From NCBI GenBank assembly GCA_015478895.1, contig JADMKK010000008.1, positions 127,707 through 187,068 on the forward strand: DNA of 59,362 bases. The letters run 5' to 3'. Position numbers and translations under genes: made by a program. The notes beneath the pieces are model-generated. The model had not been told where the DNA came from and did not search any database. It saw only the letters and a list, made by a program, of their open reading frames with translations. Positions 47,240 through 56,754 of this stretch are shown here, piece after piece; within the stretch, counting starts at the first letter, position 1, and every line of letters begins with the position of its first letter. This stretch comes from Comamonas sp. GTDB lineage: Bacteria > Pseudomonadota > Gammaproteobacteria > Burkholderiales > Burkholderiaceae_C.

Positions 47240-48322
47240 ATGAAACCATTCCTGCGCACCCAGCTGGAGCGCTACGCCCAGCGACTCGAAGAACTGGACT
47301 TTCTGCTCTCGCGCGAAGACATCATGGGCGATATGCACAAGTACCGCGCCATTTCGCGCGAGCATGCGGACGTCACTGCGGTGGCCGGACGCTATGTGCG
47401 CTACCAGCAGTGTGAAGCCGACATCGCCACGGCCCGCGAAATGCTCGATGACCCCGACATGGCCGAGATGGCGCGCGATGAAATTGCCCACGGCGAGCAA
47501 GAGCTGATCAAACTGGAAGATGACTTGCAGCGCCTGCTCTTGCCCAAAGACCCGGACGATGCGCGCCCTGCCTATGTGGAAATCCGCGCCGGTACGGGCG
47601 GTGATGAATCGGCCCTGTTTGCGGGCGATGTGGCACGCATGTACACCCGCTACGCCGCCAATGTAGGCTGGAAAGTGGAGATCATGAGCGCCAACGAAAA
47701 TGAAATTGGCGGCTACAAAGAAGTGGTGCTTCGCATTGAAGGCGAGAACGCTTATGGCGCGCTGCGCTTTGAATCGGGCGGCCACCGCGTACAGCGCGTG
47801 CCGACGACCGAAACCCAGGGCCGCATCCATACCAGCGCCTGCACCGTGGCCGTGATGCCTGAGCCCGATGAAACCGTGGCCATCACGCTCAACCCGGCCG
47901 ACTTGCGCATTGACACCTTCCGCGCCAGTGGCGCTGGCGGCCAGCACATCAACAAAACCGATTCGGCCGTGCGCGTGGTGCACTTGCCCACGGGCATCGT
48001 CGCCGAGTGCCAGGACGGCCGCAGCCAGCACAGCAACAAGGCCAAGGCCCTGCAAGTGCTGCAAGCGCGTATCCAGGAAAAAGAACGCAAAGAGCGCGAG
48101 GCCAAAGAAGCGGCGCTGCGCAAGGGCTTGATCGGCTCGGGCGACCGTTCTGACCGTATTCGCACCTACAACTTCCCGCAGGGCCGCTTGACCGACCACC
48201 GCATCAACCTGACGCTGTACAAGCTGCTCAACATCATGGAAGGTGATCTGGGCGACGTGATTGAAGCCTTGAAGCAAGCCCGCGAAGCCGAACTGCTGGC
48301 AGAGCTGGAAGTCAACAGCTAA
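47240..48322 (+). CDS. prfA: peptide chain release factor 1
   Basis: 360 residues. The stop-codon recognition PxT motif lies in [14 protein letters not shown], and the GGQ hydrolysis motif is at residues 233-235 ([17 protein letters not shown]). RF1 releases peptides at UAA and UAG; the Gln of GGQ is the PrmC methylation target. Start ATG at 47240 after a 105-bp gap from hemA with a repeat. Confidence 0.99.
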   Translation: MKPFLRTQLERYAQRLEELDFLLSREDIMGDMHKYRAISREHADVTAVAGRYVRYQQCEADIATAREMLDDPDMAEMARDEIAHGEQELIKLEDDLQRLLLPKDPDDARPAYVEIRAGTGGDESALFAGDVARMYTRYAANVGWKVEIMSANENEIGGYKEVVLRIEGENAYGALRFESGGHRVQRVPTTETQGRIHTSACTVAVMPEPDETVAITLNPADLRIDTFRASGAGGQHINKTDSAVRVVHLPTGIVAECQDGRSQHSNKAKALQVLQARIQEKERKEREAKEAALRKGLIGSGDRSDRIRTYNFPQGRLTDHRINLTLYKLLNIMEGDLGDVIEALKQAREAELLAELEVNS

Positions 48323-48384
48323 GGCCGCTTTGCCCAGCAGAGCGGGCAGGGCGGTGGTGCTGTCCTACGTGCAGGACGTGGGGC

Positions 48385-48408
48385 TGGCTTGCGAGCCAAC
48401 GGTTTTTT
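48385..48408 (+). terminator. candidate terminator after prfA
   Basis: TGGCT, loop TGCG, AGCCA followed by ACGG and TTTTTT. The stem is only 5 bp; lies 62 nt after prfA. Confidence 0.5.
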
Positions 48409-48499
48409 GCTTGGCATGCTTGGGGAAGACCATCCAAGTGTTGATGTGACCCCGAGTGTCTGGGAAAGCTCTCTCTTCATTGCCCGCTATCCTTATTGC

Positions 48500-49303
48500 A
48501 TGACCATTGAGTCCCTGCCCCCCGTTCCGGAAACGGAAACCACCGAGTCCGGCATCATTTTGCCGACTGAACCCGGCATTTTGCGTGTCGCTACCTACAA
48601 CATTCACAAGGGCGTGCAAGGGCTGGGGCCTGCGCGCCGCCTGGAGATTCACAACCTGGGGCTGGCGGTCGAGCAACTCGATGCCGACATCGTCTGTTTG
48701 CAGGAAGTGCGCAAGATGAACCGCCGGGAAGCTGCCTACTTTTCCAATTGGCCGGAGGTGTCCCAAGCGGAGTTTCTGGCCCCCGAAGGCTACGAGGCGG
48801 TCTACCACACCAACGCCATCACGCGTGACGGCGAGCACGGCAATGCCCTGCTGTCGCGCTGGCCGGTGCGTGACATCAAGCACCTGGATGTGTCGGACCA
48901 CCGCTTTGAGCAGCGCGGCCTGCTGCATGCCGAAATCATGTTCCAGGGCCGATCCCTGCATACGGTGGTGGTGCATCTGGGCCTGATTGCTGGTAGCCGT
49001 GTGCGCCAGATTCACCAATTGCACCAATTCATTGAACGCGAAGTACCACCCGGTGCGCCCGTGGTGGTGGCCGGAGACTTTAACGATTGGGGTAATCACA
49101 TCAAACGCATGCTGGGCGGCTTTGGCATGTATGAATACGAGGGCGATGCCAGCACGCTGACCTACCCCTCGCGCCTGCCGCTGGCACAGCTCGATCACGT
49201 GTATGTACGGGGTCTGGAGCCGGTCAGTTTGATCGTGCCGCAAGGTCGGATCTGGTGGCGCATGTCGGACCATTTGCCTTTGATTGCGGAGTTCAAACTC
49301 TGA
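48500..49303 (+). CDS. endonuclease/exonuclease/phosphatase family protein
   Basis: 267 residues from the ATG at 48500 (MTIESLPPVPETE), after which VATYNIHKGVQG, DADIVCLQEVRK, VVAGDFNDWGNH and MSDHLPLIAEF mark the metal-dependent EEP fold with its Asn, Glu, Asp and His active-site residues. Substrate may be a nucleic acid or a phosphoinositide/sphingomyelin-like phosphodiester; not determinable. No signal peptide. The upstream 177-bp gap has only the prfA terminator. Confidence 0.9.
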   Translation: MTIESLPPVPETETTESGIILPTEPGILRVATYNIHKGVQGLGPARRLEIHNLGLAVEQLDADIVCLQEVRKMNRREAAYFSNWPEVSQAEFLAPEGYEAVYHTNAITRDGEHGNALLSRWPVRDIKHLDVSDHRFEQRGLLHAEIMFQGRSLHTVVVHLGLIAGSRVRQIHQLHQFIEREVPPGAPVVVAGDFNDWGNHIKRMLGGFGMYEYEGDASTLTYPSRLPLAQLDHVYVRGLEPVSLIVPQGRIWWRMSDHLPLIAEFKL

Positions 49304-49353
49304 GGCGATTGTGAAATCCTTGGCCCCTGTCGGTGCGCTCATTCACTGTTACC

Positions 49354-50103
49354 ATGCCGCCCATGTTTACAGATTTGCTTGCCGCATCCGACAAAACGCC
49401 CGCTGCTGACGCTCAGCAAGGCACCCCCGTATCCGTGAAGATTCGCGAGCGGGTGCAGGCGGCAGGGCGCAGTTTTCACGCCAACGAAAATATTGCCGAC
49501 TTCATCGAGCCCGGGGAACTGGATTTGTTGCTTGACGAGGTGCAAGTCAAGATGCAGGGCGTGCTCGACAGCATGGTCATTGACACGGACAACGACCACA
49601 ACAGCCAGGCCACAGCACGCCGCGTGGCCAAGATGTACCTCAAGGAAGTGTTTGCCGGGCGTTACCATCCGCAGCCTTCGATCACCGAGTTTCCCAACGG
49701 CAAGCACCTCAATGAGCTGATGATTGTCGGCCCCATTACCGTGCGCAGCGCTTGCAGCCACCACCTGTGCCCCGTCATGGGCAAGGTCTGGATTGGTGTG
49801 ATGCCCAACAAGAACACGAACGTCATTGGCCTGTCCAAGTACGCGCGCCTGGTGGACTGGGTGCTGGGCCGTCCGCAGATTCAGGAAGAAGCCATCATTC
49901 AACTGGCAGACTTGATCATGGAAAAAACCCGTCCTGACGGGCTGGCCGTGGTGATGGAATGCTCACACTTTTGCATGTCCTGGCGCGGTGTACGCGAGAA
50001 AGACAGCAAGATGCTCAACTCCGTCATGCGCGGTGCGTTCCTCAAAGATCCCACTTTGCGCCGCGAATTTCTGGCCCTCATCCCTGGTCGACGCAGCGAC
50101 TGA
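49354..50103 (+). CDS. folE: GTP cyclohydrolase I
   Basis: About 249 residues from the ATG at 49354; 49363 is an alternative ATG and neither has a strong ribosome-binding site. Zinc and catalytic residues are in VRSACSHHLCPVMGKVWIG and MECSHFCMSWRGV. FolE opens GTP to 7,8-dihydroneopterin triphosphate for folate and related pterins. The sequence is the type IA form. Confidence 0.96.
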   Translation: MPPMFTDLLAASDKTPAADAQQGTPVSVKIRERVQAAGRSFHANENIADFIEPGELDLLLDEVQVKMQGVLDSMVIDTDNDHNSQATARRVAKMYLKEVFAGRYHPQPSITEFPNGKHLNELMIVGPITVRSACSHHLCPVMGKVWIGVMPNKNTNVIGLSKYARLVDWVLGRPQIQEEAIIQLADLIMEKTRPDGLAVVMECSHFCMSWRGVREKDSKMLNSVMRGAFLKDPTLRREFLALIPGRRSD

Positions 50104-50236
50104 GGCAGTGGCTACGGCGCAGCCCGGTGCCCGCTTTCCATAATCCTGTTTGCACAAGTCGCCTGCATGCTGGATAGCGCCTGCGCCGCTGCCGACAATC
50201 CAAGGCTTTGCGCTGCTGCCGGAAAGCTTGACTGCC

Positions 50237-50881
50237 ATGCCAACTCCTGATGCCTTGATCGCCTTTTTCGGTGTTGCCGTCTTGCTGGCACTGAGTCCCG
50301 GGCCGGACAATCTGTTTGTGCTGGTGCAGTCGGTACAACGCGGCTGGCGTGTGGGGATGTGCGTAGTGCTCGGGCTGTGTCTGGGCGTGCTGGTGCACAC
50401 CGTGGCGGTGGCCTTGGGTCTGGCAGCCGTTTTTGCGGCCTCAGAGAACGCCTTCATCGCCCTGAAATGGAGTGGCGCAGCCTATCTGCTGTGGCTGGCA
50501 TGGGGAGCGCTGCGTGCGCCCTCGCAAGTCAGTGCCGCGCCACAAGCGGGCTCTGTGCAGCCGCTGGCATGGCAAGACGCCCTGCGCATGGTGGCGCGTG
50601 GCACGGTGATGAATATCACCAACCCCAAGGTGCTGATTTTCTTTCTGGCGTTTTTGCCCCAGTTTGCAGACCCCGTGCGCGGCAGTGTGGCGCTGCAAAT
50701 CGCCTGTTTTGGCGTGGTGTTCGGCCTAGCCACCTTGCTGGTGTTTGGCGCGATTGCCTGCTTTTCCGGCGCATTTGGCGCAGTGCTACAGCGTTCAGCC
50801 AGTGCGCAGTGGTGGCTCAACCGGCTGGCGGGTGTGGTGTTTCTGGGTCTGGCGCTGCGGCTGGCCACGGTGCAGCGCTAA
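50237..50881 (+). CDS. LysE/RhtB-family amino-acid exporter
   Basis: 214 residues from the ATG at 50237 (MPTPDALIAFFGVAVLLALS), with GGAAAG upstream. Six hydrophobic segments and the LysE-family signature SPGPDNLFVLVQSVQRGWR near residues 20-40 and NPKVLIFFLAFLPQF near 130. Inner-membrane exporter for amino acids such as threonine or homoserine; substrate inferred only by family. Confidence 0.93.
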   Translation: MPTPDALIAFFGVAVLLALSPGPDNLFVLVQSVQRGWRVGMCVVLGLCLGVLVHTVAVALGLAAVFAASENAFIALKWSGAAYLLWLAWGALRAPSQVSAAPQAGSVQPLAWQDALRMVARGTVMNITNPKVLIFFLAFLPQFADPVRGSVALQIACFGVVFGLATLLVFGAIACFSGAFGAVLQRSASAQWWLNRLAGVVFLGLALRLATVQR

Positions 50882-50897
50882 GCATGCATTGAAAAAT

Positions 50898-50979
50898 GAT
50901 AGCTGCTTGCCTTTCAATATAAACGGGTTCAGATAGAAAACTATCTGAACCCGTTTTACATACAGGGCAGGGTGCTACC
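50898..50979. repeat. long-class dispersed palindrome, copy 6
   Basis: A perfect 16-bp inner stem (AAACGGGTTCAGATAG at 50921-50936, complement at 50941-50956) with an AAAA loop, framed by GATAGCTGCTTGCC and GGGCAGGGTGCTACC. Lies between the convergent exporter and binding-protein genes and probably terminates both. The inner sequence differs from the other copies. Confidence 0.82.
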
Positions 50980-50981
50980 TT

Positions 50982-52475
50982 TTATGACCAGCTCAGCGAC
51001 GATAAATCGTTCACAAAGATGGGCATGTCTTTCCACAGGCCACGCAGGTTTTTGTTGGAAATCGTCACCCATTGCGGCTGGTACAAGAAGCCGTGCACGG
51101 CATCGTGGGCCAGCAGGCGCTGCGCCTCGCCCAGCAGGCGCGCACGGTCCGTCGGTTTGGGGGCATTCTGGATTTTCTCGAACAAGTCCTGGAACGGCTT
51201 GGAGTTGTAATTCCAGTAGTACTCAGGTTTGGCAAAGTTGCCCAAGTCAAACGGCTCGACGTGGCTGATCATGGTCAGGTCGTACTGCTTGTTGCCGTAA
51301 GTGCCAGAGAGCCACTGTGCCCATTCCACGTTCTGCAGTTTGACCTCGATACCCACCTTGGCCAGCTGTGCGGCAATGATCTCACCGCCTTGGCGCGCAT
51401 AAGGTGCGGGCGGCAGCGTCATGGTCAGCTTCAGGGGCAGCTTGACACCGGCTTCCACCAGCAAGGCTTTGGCTTTCTGCAGATCGTGCGGGTTGATGCC
51501 GGTGGTGTCCACATAGCCAAATGCGCCGGGCACGTAATGGCTGCCAATCGGTACGCCATAGCCTTCTGCGGCACCTTCAATGATGGCCTTGCGGTCAATG
51601 GCGGCAGCAATGGCTTTGCGCACGCGCACGTCATCGAGCGGTTTTTTGCCGTTGTTAATGGCCAGAATCGTTTTGGCGCGCGAGCCGCTGATGGTGACTT
51701 GAAAACGCGGGTTCTTTTCAAACTGCGGCACGCTGCGCGGCGTGGCCCGCGGGAAGGCATCCACGTCGCCGGCTAGCAACGCCGCCACTTGCGCGGCAGA
51801 GTCGGGAATAAAGCGGAAGGTGGCGCGCTTGATGCGGATCTTTTGCGCATCGCGAAACTCAGGCCACGCCACCAGCGTGATGGAGGCGCCTTTTTGCCAT
51901 TGCCCCAGCTTGTACGGGCCGGTGCCCACCGGGTTGGTGGTGTTGGTGGCAGCGCTTTTGGGCTCCACGATGATGGATGTGCCCTGGCCCATGACGAACA
52001 GGAAGTCAGGGTCAATTTCTTCGGTCACCAGCTCTACGGTGAAGTCGTCCACCGCACGCACTTTCATGCTGGCAAATGTGCGCTTGTCTTTGTTGGTGCT
52101 TGTTTCGCCACCGGCGCGTTCAAACGAAAACTTCACCGCCTGGGCGTTGAACGGCTCACCGTTTTGAAACTTCACGCCCTTGCGCAAACGGAAGGTGTAG
52201 GTTTTCAAGTCTTGCGACACCTCCCAGCTTTCTGCCAGCAGAGGCGAGACGCTGCCATCCGGATTGATCTTGGTGAGGGTCTCAAAGACGTTGTACTGTG
52301 TGATTTCGGCAATCGAAGACGAGGCGCTGGCCGTGGGGTCCAGCACCGGAGGCTCCAGCGTGAGTGCCAGTGTCACTGAGTCTTTTTTCCCTGACTGCGC
52401 AAAGCTGTGCAGCGGCAACAGTGCTGTCAATCCCGTTAAAGCGCCAGATGCTAGCAAGCTGCGACGATGAATCAT
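50982..52475 (-). CDS. peptide-type ABC transporter substrate-binding protein
   Basis: 497 residues. The N-terminus MIHRRSLLASGALTGLTALL has a twin-arginine and hydrophobic stretch with a probable signal cleavage near residue 27 (Tat or Sec). The SBP_bac_5 family is shown by TLEPPVLDPTASASSSIAEIT, ESWEVSQDLKTYTFRLRKGVKF and VRVRKAIAAAID. The ligand (peptide, opine, or similar) cannot be read. It is the last gene of the five-gene transporter run, 86 nt after the oppF-like gene. Confidence 0.94.
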   Translation of the reverse strand: MIHRRSLLASGALTGLTALLPLHSFAQSGKKDSVTLALTLEPPVLDPTASASSSIAEITQYNVFETLTKINPDGSVSPLLAESWEVSQDLKTYTFRLRKGVKFQNGEPFNAQAVKFSFERAGGETSTNKDKRTFASMKVRAVDDFTVELVTEEIDPDFLFVMGQGTSIIVEPKSAATNTTNPVGTGPYKLGQWQKGASITLVAWPEFRDAQKIRIKRATFRFIPDSAAQVAALLAGDVDAFPRATPRSVPQFEKNPRFQVTISGSRAKTILAINNGKKPLDDVRVRKAIAAAIDRKAIIEGAAEGYGVPIGSHYVPGAFGYVDTTGINPHDLQKAKALLVEAGVKLPLKLTMTLPPAPYARQGGEIIAAQLAKVGIEVKLQNVEWAQWLSGTYGNKQYDLTMISHVEPFDLGNFAKPEYYWNYNSKPFQDLFEKIQNAPKPTDRARLLGEAQRLLAHDAVHGFLYQPQWVTISNKNLRGLWKDMPIFVNDLSSLSWS

Positions 52476-52524
52476 GGTGAGGTGTCTCCGGAATGTCTCA
52501 GTGGATCGATCAGATAAAGGCCGC

Positions 52525-52542
52525 CCGCACTGTGCCGTGCGG
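52525..52542 (-). other. small hairpin before the binding-protein gene
   Basis: CCGCAC and GTGCGG form a 6-bp stem with a 6-nt loop in the 86-bp gap between the oppF-like gene and the binding-protein gene. It may be part of the binding-protein leader. Evidence is weak. Confidence 0.35.
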
Positions 52543-52561
52543 TGGAGCGATAGCCCGCTTT

Positions 52562-53425
52562 TTACACCAAGTTAGGGCTTGCTTTGGATCGCAATTGACG
52601 CAGTGCGCGCGCGCGGCCCGGAACGATCTGCGGTACGGCGTTCAGCAAGGTTTGCGTGTAGGGATGGCGGGCATGGGTAAATAGCTGTTTGGGCGAGCCT
52701 CGCTCCACAATGCGGCCCTGTTGCATGACCACGACTTCCTCGCACAAGTGGTTGACCACCGCCAAATCATGGCTGATGAGCAGGTACGTCATGCCAAAAC
52801 GCTGTTGCAGATCCAGCAGCAAGTTGAGCACCTGGGCCTGTATGGAGACATCCAGCGCACTTACGGGTTCGTCGGCCACGATCAGCTTGGGCCGTGTAAT
52901 CAGGGCGCGGGCAATGGCAATGCGCTGGCGCTGGCCGCCGGAGAATTCATGCGGGTACTTGTCCAGATCCTGGCTTTGCAGGCCCACCTGGTGCAGCGCT
53001 TCACCCGCCTGCTCGCGCTGCTCTGCACGGCTGGTACGACTCAAGGCCTGCAAGGGCTCCGCCACGATGCGGGCCACGGTCATCCGTGGATCGAGGGAGC
53101 CGTAAGGGTCTTGAAACACCATCTGGTAGTTGCGCCGCGCTGCGCGCAGTGCCTTGCCGGAGAGGGTCTGGATGTCTTGCCCATCCCACAGCACTTGTCC
53201 GGTGGAGGGCGTGTCCAGCGCCATGGCCAGGCGTGCGAGCGTGGATTTGCCAGAGCCAGATTCCCCCACAATGCCCACGTTGCGCCCGCTAAAGACGCTC
53301 AAATCCGCCTCTTGAAGCGCATGCACTTGCTGCGGCGCCTGCCACAACTGGCGGCGAGGCAGGCGATAGGTTTTGCCCAAGCCCCTGGTTTGCAGCAAGG
53401 GGGCGCGGAGATCATCGGGGGTCAT
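52562..53425 (-). CDS. peptide ABC transporter ATP-binding protein (OppF/DppF-like)
   Basis: 287 residues. Walker A GESGSGKSTLA (about 54-64), signature FSGGQRQRIAIAR, Walker B LIVADEPVSALD, H-loop SHDLAVV. Its ATG overlaps the stop of the oppD-like gene (ATGA). A C-terminal Opp/Dpp oligopeptide-binding extension is short and ends NAVPQIVPGRARAL. ATPase half of the transporter in complex with the OppD-like partner. Confidence 0.95.
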   Translation of the reverse strand: MTPDDLRAPLLQTRGLGKTYRLPRRQLWQAPQQVHALQEADLSVFSGRNVGIVGESGSGKSTLARLAMALDTPSTGQVLWDGQDIQTLSGKALRAARRNYQMVFQDPYGSLDPRMTVARIVAEPLQALSRTSRAEQREQAGEALHQVGLQSQDLDKYPHEFSGGQRQRIAIARALITRPKLIVADEPVSALDVSIQAQVLNLLLDLQQRFGMTYLLISHDLAVVNHLCEEVVVMQQGRIVERGSPKQLFTHARHPYTQTLLNAVPQIVPGRARALRQLRSKASPNLV

Positions 53426-54465
53426 TTCCAGGCCTCGGTATTGCCGGGGCGCATGGCCTCGGGGCGCAGGCAGCGCGCCTGGTGTACGCCCAGGCTGCTG
53501 TATTCGGCCTCCTGGGGCTGAAAGCTGGGAATGCCTACGCGCTGCGGCTGGTTGTCAAAGCAGCGCTCCTGCGTAAACGAGCAGCGACCGGCAAAAGTGC
53601 AGCCACGGGGCAAATCTTTGAGCGCCGGCACGGTGCCGGGAATGGTGAGCAGATCAAAAGGCTTGCCGCTGGGCTGGCGTGGCACATCCAGGCGCGGGCG
53701 CGCCGCCATCAGGCCACGTGTGTAAGGGTGGGCCATGTGGCGAAAGATGGCTGCGGTGGGGCCGCTTTCCACAATCTGGCCGCCATACATCACCAGCATG
53801 TCATCGACGTTCTGAGAGATCACGCCCAGATCGTGCGAGATGAGGATGAGCGCCATATTGCGTTCGGCCGCTACATCGTTGATCAAGTCCAATATTTGCT
53901 GCTGCACAGTGACATCGAGCGCCGTGGTGGGCTCATCGGCAATCAGCAAATCGGGCTCACAAGCAAGTGCCATCGCAATCGTAATGCGCTGGCGCTGACC
54001 GCCGGAGAACTGGTGCGGGTAGTCGTTCGCGCGCGCAGACGCATTGGCAATACCCACGCGCTCCAGCAAGCCTATAGCGGCCTGGAGGGCTGTTTTTTTG
54101 TCCAGACTCTTGTGCAGCAGCATGGGCTCTGCCACTTGGCGGCCAATGGTGTGGACTGGGTTGAGTGCGGTCATGGGCTCCTGAAACACCATGGCCATGC
54201 GGTTGCCGCGCATGCTTTGCCATTGGCGTTCTGTGTAGCCAATCAACTCTTGCCCTTCCCACAAAATACTGCCCGTGGCGCTGGTGTTTTCAGGCTGCAA
54301 GCCCATCAGTGTCTGCACCGTCAGCGATTTACCGCTGCCCGACTCCCCAATGATGCCCAGCGATCTGCCGCGTTCCAGTTTGAACGACAGATGCCGTAGC
54401 GCTTGCACAGCGCCTTGACTGCCGCGCACAAAGAGATTCAGACCGGTGACTTCAAGCAATGGCAT
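53422..54465 (-). CDS. peptide ABC transporter ATP-binding protein (OppD/DppD-like)
   Basis: 347 residues. Walker A GESGSGKSLTV near 39-49, signature FSGGQRQRITIAM, Walker B LLIADEPTTALD. The C-terminal oligopeptide/dipeptide-transporter domain contains CTFAGRCSFTQERCF, a cysteine-rich segment that in some relatives binds an Fe-S cluster. Starts 17 nt after the oppC-like gene and overlaps the oppF-like one. Confidence 0.95.
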   Translation of the reverse strand: MPLLEVTGLNLFVRGSQGAVQALRHLSFKLERGRSLGIIGESGSGKSLTVQTLMGLQPENTSATGSILWEGQELIGYTERQWQSMRGNRMAMVFQEPMTALNPVHTIGRQVAEPMLLHKSLDKKTALQAAIGLLERVGIANASARANDYPHQFSGGQRQRITIAMALACEPDLLIADEPTTALDVTVQQQILDLINDVAAERNMALILISHDLGVISQNVDDMLVMYGGQIVESGPTAAIFRHMAHPYTRGLMAARPRLDVPRQPSGKPFDLLTIPGTVPALKDLPRGCTFAGRCSFTQERCFDNQPQRVGIPSFQPQEAEYSSLGVHQARCLRPEAMRPGNTEAWK

Positions 54466-54482
54466 AAGTTGGTAAGAATGAC

Positions 54483-55328
54483 TTAACGCTGGCGACGCAG
54501 GCGCGGGTCCATCAGGTCGCGCAGGCCATCACCCAGCAAATTCAGGCCCAGCACCGACAGGGCAATCGCTACGCCGGGAAATACGGCCAGCAGCGGAGCT
54601 TGAAACATCAGCGTCTGCGCATCACTGAGCATGCGGCCCCAAGAGGGTTGGGGCGGCTGCGTGCCCAGGCCGAGGTAGGACAGCGCTGCCTCCGCCAAGA
54701 TGGCCAGCGCAAACTGGATCGTGGCCTGCACCGTCAGCACACCCAGGATATTAGGCAATACGTGCTGCAGCGTAATGCTCACGCGGTTTTTTCCACAGGC
54801 ACGCGCCGCCAAAATATATTCGCGCCCCCATATGGCGTTGGCTGAAGCACGCGTAATGCGCGCAAAGGTAGGGATATTGAAGATGCCAATGGCGATGATG
54901 GCATTGACCATGCTGGGGCCAAACACCGCGGTCATCATGATGGCCAGCAAGATCGCAGGGAATGCAAAGGTGAAGTCAGACAGCCGCATGATGACTTCTT
55001 CCACCCAGCCGCGCAGGGCAGCGGCCACTAGGCCCAGGGTGACGCCTGCGCACAGCCCAATGCCCACCGCCACCACCCCCACCGCAATCGAGTTGCGAGC
55101 GCCGACCATGATTTGAGAGAGCACATCGCGGCCATAGGCATCGGTGCCCATCCAGAACTGTGCACTGGGTTCAAGCAGCCGCGCATCCATGTTCATGGCA
55201 GAGGGGCTCCAAGGTGTCCAGAACAGAGAGAGCAGGGCGCAGCTGAGCAGTACCAGCGTCAGTAAGCTGCCAAGGACAAAACTAGGGTGACGCAAGCCGC
55301 GCTGCAGAAAAGAGCTTGACTGGCTCAT
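54483..55328 (-). CDS. peptide ABC transporter permease (OppC/DppC-like)
   Basis: 281 residues with about six membrane segments; an N-terminal segment around residue 20-40 precedes the periplasmic loop with DAYGRDVLSQIMVGARNS, a DppC/OppC hallmark. The EAA-type loop is around ARACGKNRVSITLQHVLPN. ATGA overlap with the oppB-like gene. Partner of the OppB-like permease. Confidence 0.95.
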   Translation of the reverse strand: MSQSSSFLQRGLRHPSFVLGSLLTLVLLSCALLSLFWTPWSPSAMNMDARLLEPSAQFWMGTDAYGRDVLSQIMVGARNSIAVGVVAVGIGLCAGVTLGLVAAALRGWVEEVIMRLSDFTFAFPAILLAIMMTAVFGPSMVNAIIAIGIFNIPTFARITRASANAIWGREYILAARACGKNRVSITLQHVLPNILGVLTVQATIQFALAILAEAALSYLGLGTQPPQPSWGRMLSDAQTLMFQAPLLAVFPGVAIALSVLGLNLLGDGLRDLMDPRLRRQR

Positions 55329-56287
55329 AGGTCGCTGGCTTTCACGCGCGGGTCAATGGCGGCATACAGCACATCGACCAAAAAATTCACGAAGATCACC
55401 ATGGTCGCCAGCAGCATCACGCAATTGCGCACCACGATCAGATCGCGGTTGGCAATTGACTGAAAAATCAAACGCCCCAGCCCGGGGAGGTAGAAGACAT
55501 TTTCTACCACGATGGTGCCTGCCAGCAGATTGGCAAACTGCAGGCCCATGACGGTGATGACAGGAATCATGGCGTTGCGCAGCACATGGCCCCACAGCAC
55601 GGCGCGCTGGCTCAGGCCTTTGGCGCGGGCCGTGCGTACAAAGTCTTCACGCATCACCTCCAGCACGGCAGAGCGGGTGATACGGGCCAGAATGGCCGCT
55701 TGCACGACTGCCAAAGCAACCGCAGGCAGTAGCAGTGCTTGCAGGGCGGGCCAAAAACCGCCGCCCATTTCGGTGCTCCAGCCGGGAAAACCGCCCGCCG
55801 AGAACCACTGCAGCTTCACCGAAAACAGCAGGATCAACAAAATGGCAAACCAGAAATTCGGAATGGCAATGCCCAATTGGGCCAGTCCCATGATGCCCAC
55901 ATCGCCCAGCTTGTTGTGGCGCGAAGCGGCATAGACCCCTACCAGCAAGGCCAGCACGGTGGTCAAGGCCATGGCCATGATGGCCAAGGGCAGCGTCAGG
56001 CTCAGGCGTTCTGCCACCAGCTCCCAGACCGGGGAACCATAGGCATAACTATTGCCCATATTGCCGCTGAACAAGCCCTGCACCCAATCTGCATAGCGCT
56101 GCAGCGCTGGCTGGTTCAAACCCAATTGTTCTGCCATGGCCGCAACCGCTTCAGGATCGGCATCGGCACCCATGAGAACTTGGGCCGCATTGCCCGGCAA
56201 AATTTCGAGCACGGCAAACACCACCACGGATGCGCCGAGCAAGGTCACCCACAGTGAGAAAAGGCGTTTGGCGAGAAAAGCACTCAT
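55325..56287 (-). CDS. peptide ABC transporter permease (OppB/DppB-like)
   Basis: 320 residues from the ATG at 56287 (MSAFLAKRLFSLWVTLLGAS); the frame continues to 56350 without family resemblance. About six membrane segments; EILPGNAAQVLMG and FVRTARAKGLSQRAVLWGHVLRNA (split EAA loop) are typical. First gene of the run: oppB-C-D-F then the binding protein. Divergent from a ferredoxin gene across 187 bp that shows no clear promoter. Confidence 0.95.
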   Translation of the reverse strand: MSAFLAKRLFSLWVTLLGASVVVFAVLEILPGNAAQVLMGADADPEAVAAMAEQLGLNQPALQRYADWVQGLFSGNMGNSYAYGSPVWELVAERLSLTLPLAIMAMALTTVLALLVGVYAASRHNKLGDVGIMGLAQLGIAIPNFWFAILLILLFSVKLQWFSAGGFPGWSTEMGGGFWPALQALLLPAVALAVVQAAILARITRSAVLEVMREDFVRTARAKGLSQRAVLWGHVLRNAMIPVITVMGLQFANLLAGTIVVENVFYLPGLGRLIFQSIANRDLIVVRNCVMLLATMVIFVNFLVDVLYAAIDPRVKASDL

Positions 56288-56474
56288 GAAAGCAAGGCCG
56301 GGCGGAAAGAGGGCTCCGAGCATAGCGTCAAATCTCATAGCGCAAAGCATGGATGTGCCCGCAATGCATACTGGCTTATCGGCGGCCAGCCCATAATTGC
56401 CAGATGTTCCGTGTGTTAACTACCCCAGCGTGGGCTGAACTTTCAGCCCCGCGCCAGTGCCAAGGAGGCGTGCT

Positions 56475-56735
56475 GTGGCACTGATGATTACCGAAGAATG
56501 CATCAATTGTGATGTGTGTGAACCTGAGTGCCCGAACGACGCTATCTATATGGGGGAGCACATCTACGAGATCGACCCCCTCAAATGCACCGAGTGCGTA
56601 GGGCATTTTGATGAGCCGCAGTGCATGCAGGTCTGCCCGGTTTCCTGCATTCCCGTGCACCCGGATTTCGTCGAAAGCCCCGCCACTTTGCTGCAAAAGT
56701 TCGAGCAGCTACAAGCGCAAGCTCAAAAAATTTAA
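56475..56735 (+). CDS. YfhL-type 2x[4Fe-4S] ferredoxin
   Basis: 86 residues starting with GTG at 56475, preceded by AAGGAGG at ideal spacing. Cluster 1 is C9-x2-C12-x2-C15-x3-C19-P; cluster 2 has C38-x2-C41-x8-C50-x3-C54-P, with the eight-residue insertion typical of YfhL/Allochromatium-type ferredoxins of very low potential. Cytoplasmic electron carrier; partner unknown, since both neighbours belong to other systems. Confidence 0.93.
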   Translation: MALMITEECINCDVCEPECPNDAIYMGEHIYEIDPLKCTECVGHFDEPQCMQVCPVSCIPVHPDFVESPATLLQKFEQLQAQAQKI

Positions 56736-56754
56736 GCTGAAAATATAAGTGAAA

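Noticed and set aside
46334-48277. 647-codon minus-strand open frame opposite hemA and prfA
   Set aside because: Crosses the hemA-prfA gap and a palindromic repeat and has no family features; a codon-bias shadow.
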